Shown here: positions 62,167-64,000 of the stretch, one piece after another | Layout of the letters: each line of letters begins with the position of its first letter | How positions within the stretch are numbered: position 1 is the first letter of the stretch | Translations under genes and position numbers: made by a program | DNA from: Sulfurospirillum diekertiae | Lineage (GTDB): Bacteria > Campylobacterota > Campylobacteria > Campylobacterales > Sulfurospirillaceae | Direction: 5' to 3' | Length of the DNA stretch: 64,000 bases | Assembly: GCF_002309535.1 (NCBI RefSeq) | Contig: NZ_CP023275.1 | Coordinates: 1,736,001-1,800,000 of the forward strand | The notes under the pieces: model-generated | What the model was told of the DNA's origin: nothing | What the model saw: the letters and a program-made list of their open reading frames with translations, nothing else | Databases searched by the model: none

Positions 62167-62865
62167 TTAACTTTTCTGCAAAAACCGCTCCACATCCGCC
62201 ACAATCTCATCCACCGCCTCAGTCGCTTTTTTATAAAGCACTTTCGTATAAACTCGCTCGTTAATCGCATCACTTTTTTCTAAATTATTGAGAATGGAAA
62301 CCTTTACATGTAAAGCGAAATGGTCCATCGCAACGACGTTTCCACTTGAGCCGATGATGACCAAAAACTGGCACTCTTCCATCGCTTCATAGAGGTGTTC
62401 GTACATTGGGGTGGCTTCGCCGAAGAAGACGATGTCGGGGCGTAGAAAGCCGCCACAGCTTTTACATGTAACGTCTCGCTCTTGTTTGGCGTAGCCGATG
62501 AGATGGGTTGTGCCACACTTTTCACAACGGAGTCTGGGCAAAAAACCGTGCAAGTGCAAAACGTCCTTACACCCTGCTCGCTCGAAAAGGTCGTCGACGT
62601 TTTGGGTGATAATGGCGATGTCATTGGGGTATTTTTCTTGAAGTTTGGCGATGGCATAGTGTGCGGCATTGGGAGTGACAGAGGCGAGTTGTTCGCGCCT
62701 TGCGTCATAAAATGTGAGGGTGTTTTCGCGATTCCAACTCAGACAGCCTGCTTGACAAATCTCTTCGACGCGGTACTTTTCCCACAGTCCGCCTGTGTCA
62801 CGAAAGGTGGAAAGTCCACTTTCCGCACTGATGCCTGCTCCTGAAAAAATAACAACCCGTGCCAT
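62167..62865 (-). CDS. cobB: Sir2-family NAD-dependent protein deacylase
   Basis: 232 residues. G-A-G-I-S-A-E-S-G near residue 8, T-Q-N-V-D-D-L near 95 and H-G near 114 are Sir2 motifs. The zinc pairs are C-E-K-C and C-K-S-C. F-Y-D-A-R-R near residue 52 has the Tyr-x-x-Arg of class III sirtuins (E. coli CobB), which prefer succinyl- and malonyl-lysine. It carries two palindromes (62303, 62462). It is 11 bases downstream of the alpha/beta hydrolase gene. Confidence 0.93.
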   Translation of the reverse strand: MARVVIFSGAGISAESGLSTFRDTGGLWEKYRVEEICQAGCLSWNRENTLTFYDARREQLASVTPNAAHYAIAKLQEKYPNDIAIITQNVDDLFERAGCKDVLHLHGFLPRLRCEKCGTTHLIGYAKQERDVTCKSCGGFLRPDIVFFGEATPMYEHLYEAMEECQFLVIIGSSGNVVAMDHFALHVKVSILNNLEKSDAINERVYTKVLYKKATEAVDEIVADVERFLQKS

Positions 62866-62876
62866 GGTTTACCTCT

Positions 62877-63668
62877 TTACAGTTTTGCTAAAAATGCCTT
62901 GATTGCTTCATTACTCTCTTCTGGGTTTTCCACAATGCTCATGTGCGCCGCGTTTTTGATGAGTACAAACTCTGAACCTTCTATCTGCTTTGCCATCGTT
63001 TGCATCCCTGAAGAAGGCGTCAACGTGTCATGCTCGCCGCACAAAAGCAGTGTTGGAATTTTTATGGAAGGAAGAAACTCAGTCATGTCATTGCGTGTCA
63101 GCATCGCAAAGATGCACCCTTTCACACCAATGGAGTTAAATTTCATAGACTTGGTGATGCGCTTATCGACGAGCTCTTTATGCTCTTTTTTGTAGGCATC
63201 GCTGTAACACTGAGCAATAAAATGTTTCGAAAATGATGTTAACCCTTTTGCGTTAATGCGTTTAATGGCATCGGAACGTCTTAGTTTGGTGTCATTGTTG
63301 TCAGCATGTGCCGCTGTGTCACATAAAATAAGTGCTGAAAATTTATTTTTCATGCGCTCTAAAGCACGTAAGGCGATGTAGCCACCCATCGAAAACGCGC
63401 ATAAAATAGGCGGTTTTTCATCTTTTAGGTCGCCAATCATCAACTCAAGGTCATCCACAAATGACTCCATCGTAAACTGCCCATCGCCAACAGATGAATC
63501 GCCAAGCCCACGTATGTCGTACGCCACACAGTAGTAGGTTTCACTAAGAGCCGCTATTTGGGCGTGCCACATCGTGTGGTCATACGGAAAACCGTGTAAA
63601 AAAATGATTGCTCTATTTTTTTGATTGCCTTCCAATAAAACCGATAACCCGCCAACTGTTTTTTTCAT
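62877..63668 (-). CDS. Alpha/beta hydrolase
   Basis: 263 residues. Nucleophile elbow A-F-S-M-G-G near residue 93, the acid in G-E-H-D-T-L-T-P near 212 and the histidine in A-A-H-M-S near 240 complete the triad. It resembles 3-oxoadipate enol-lactonase/haloperoxidase-like hydrolases. The oxyanion loop is F-L-H-G-F-P. The substrate cannot be predicted. It likely shares a transcript with the sirtuin. Confidence 0.9.
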   Translation of the reverse strand: MKKTVGGLSVLLEGNQKNRAIIFLHGFPYDHTMWHAQIAALSETYYCVAYDIRGLGDSSVGDGQFTMESFVDDLELMIGDLKDEKPPILCAFSMGGYIALRALERMKNKFSALILCDTAAHADNNDTKLRRSDAIKRINAKGLTSFSKHFIAQCYSDAYKKEHKELVDKRITKSMKFNSIGVKGCIFAMLTRNDMTEFLPSIKIPTLLLCGEHDTLTPSSGMQTMAKQIEGSEFVLIKNAAHMSIVENPEESNEAIKAFLAKL

Positions 63669-63698
63669 TATCTATCCTTTGTATAAAACCATTATACA

Positions 63699-64000
63699 TC
63701 AGACATTAAAATATAAGGCCTCCCTGTGGTGCATCACGATAGCCGTGGTACTTTGCTCAGGGTGAATCTGAAATGTTTCGCTGAGTTCTATGCCAAATTC
63801 CTCAGGTTTGAGCAGGTCAAAAATGACGCGTGTATCTTCCAAGGCAGGGCATGCGGGGTAGCCAAACGAATAGCGACATCCAAGGTAACGCTTCATCTGC
63901 ACATCGCGCAAACTATGCCCCTCGTTTTCAGCAATGCCAAGATCAAGACGTATCTGTTTATGGGCGATTTCTGCTAATGCTTCGGCAAGTTCAACACCCA
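63699..64000 (-). CDS. metH: Cobalamin-dependent methionine synthase, C-terminal end
   Basis: Only the last ~100 residues are in the window; the gene continues past the right edge. The visible part is the activation domain, with R-Y-L-G-C-R-Y-S-F-G-Y-P-A-C-P-A-L-E-D, the SAM-binding signature of MetH, and the upstream A-E-A-L-A-E. MetH makes methionine from homocysteine, and this domain serves reductive reactivation. The gene ends 31 bases before the alpha/beta hydrolase gene. Confidence 0.93.
   Translation of the reverse strand, partial: GVELAEALAEIAHKQIRLDLGIAENEGHSLRDVQMKRYLGCRYSFGYPACPALEDTRVIFDLLKPEEFGIELSETFQIHPEQSTTAIVMHHREALYFNV

Larger units (their letters stand above)
562..62471. 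repeat. Dispersed palindrome TTTACATGTAAA (27 copies of the 10-bp core)
   Basis: Exact 12-mers start at 562, 4227, 6896, 7931, 9650, 35998, 39701, 41840, 41881, 43536, 44724, 46474, 58550, 60907 and 62303. Further TTACATGTAA cores start at 9844, 22010, 22156, 22300, 22312, 28265, 28579, 31302, 49753, 55863, 60851 and 62462. About twelve are in spacers, which form only a small share of the DNA, and the rest are in genes, read as L-H-V-K or F-T-C-K. A 10-mer of this composition should occur far less than once in 64 kb. The function is unknown. Confidence 0.9.

Noticed and set aside
1-64000. tRNA, rRNA, insertion sequence or prophage genes
   Set aside because: No cloverleaf, rRNA core sequence, transposase or phage structural gene was recognised by eye; a covariance-model search could still find a short RNA.

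Overview
The window looks like chromosomal DNA of a free-living Campylobacterota (epsilonproteobacterium), most likely Sulfurospirillum or a close relative. The evidence is about 40% GC, the tatB-tatC-queA order known from Campylobacter, DsbB/DsbA-like genes, many c-di-GMP, chemotaxis and two-component proteins, KtrAB-type K+ uptake, and a Desulfovibrio-type molybdenum aldehyde oxidoreductase. The genus is inferred from gene content, not from a marker gene. I saw no rRNA, tRNA, CRISPR array, insertion sequence or prophage.

Layout. 1-2.8 kb: a heme-binding sensor cut by the window edge, a STAS protein, and a DUF59 / polytopic membrane protein / DUF2249 group. 2.9-9.7 kb: purH, a DsbB/DsbA-like pair, a thioesterase, a DjlA-like co-chaperone, a PatB/MalY lyase and two tandem NlpC/P60 lipoproteins. 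9.7-20.8 kb: two export cassettes, each with its own TetR regulator: an EmrAB-type tripartite pump plus a UspA protein, and a CecR-YbhGFSR-type ABC exporter. 20.9-26.3 kb: a frameshifted diguanylate cyclase, purL and a GGDEF-EAL protein. 26.3-28.6 kb: tatB-tatC-queA, where queA seems to start at ATA. 28.6-33.6 kb: a small flagellar rod-like protein and a signalling operon (hybrid kinase, HD-GYP regulator, periplasmic binding protein). 33.7-43.5 kb: a beta-CASP hydrolase, an acyl-CoA synthetase, a TonB receptor, K+ uptake genes, msrB and a CNNM-type protein preceded by a 21-codon leader ORF.

43.5-58.5 kb is the most distinctive part. A ten-gene, tightly packed minus-strand run begins with a 907-residue aldehyde oxidoreductase that keeps the D. 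gigas Mop numbering for its eight Fe-S cysteines and Glu869. It continues with a flavin/iron-sulfur oxidoreductase, a two-CxxC protein, a methyltransferase, a C_GCAxxG_C_C protein, a radical SAM protein, an AMP-forming ligase, an XdhC-type factor, a MocA-like/HD fusion and a histidine phosphatase. Divergent from it is a soluble FIST-domain histidine kinase with an OmpR-type regulator, and the 473-bp spacer carries two inverted repeats sharing a GCATAT half-site. I read this as an aldehyde oxidase with a dedicated maturation system and sensor. 58.6-64 kb holds a deaminase, a chemoreceptor, a MNT-HEPN toxin-antitoxin pair, a possible PD-(D/E)XK protein, a sirtuin, an alpha/beta hydrolase and the 3' end of metH.

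Throughout the window the palindrome TTTACATGTAAA (core TTACATGTAA) occurs at least 27 times, in spacers, in terminator-like hairpins and inside genes, where it encodes LHVK or FTCK. It is absent from the efflux block (9.9-22.0 kb) and from most of the aldehyde oxidoreductase block (49.8-55.8 kb).
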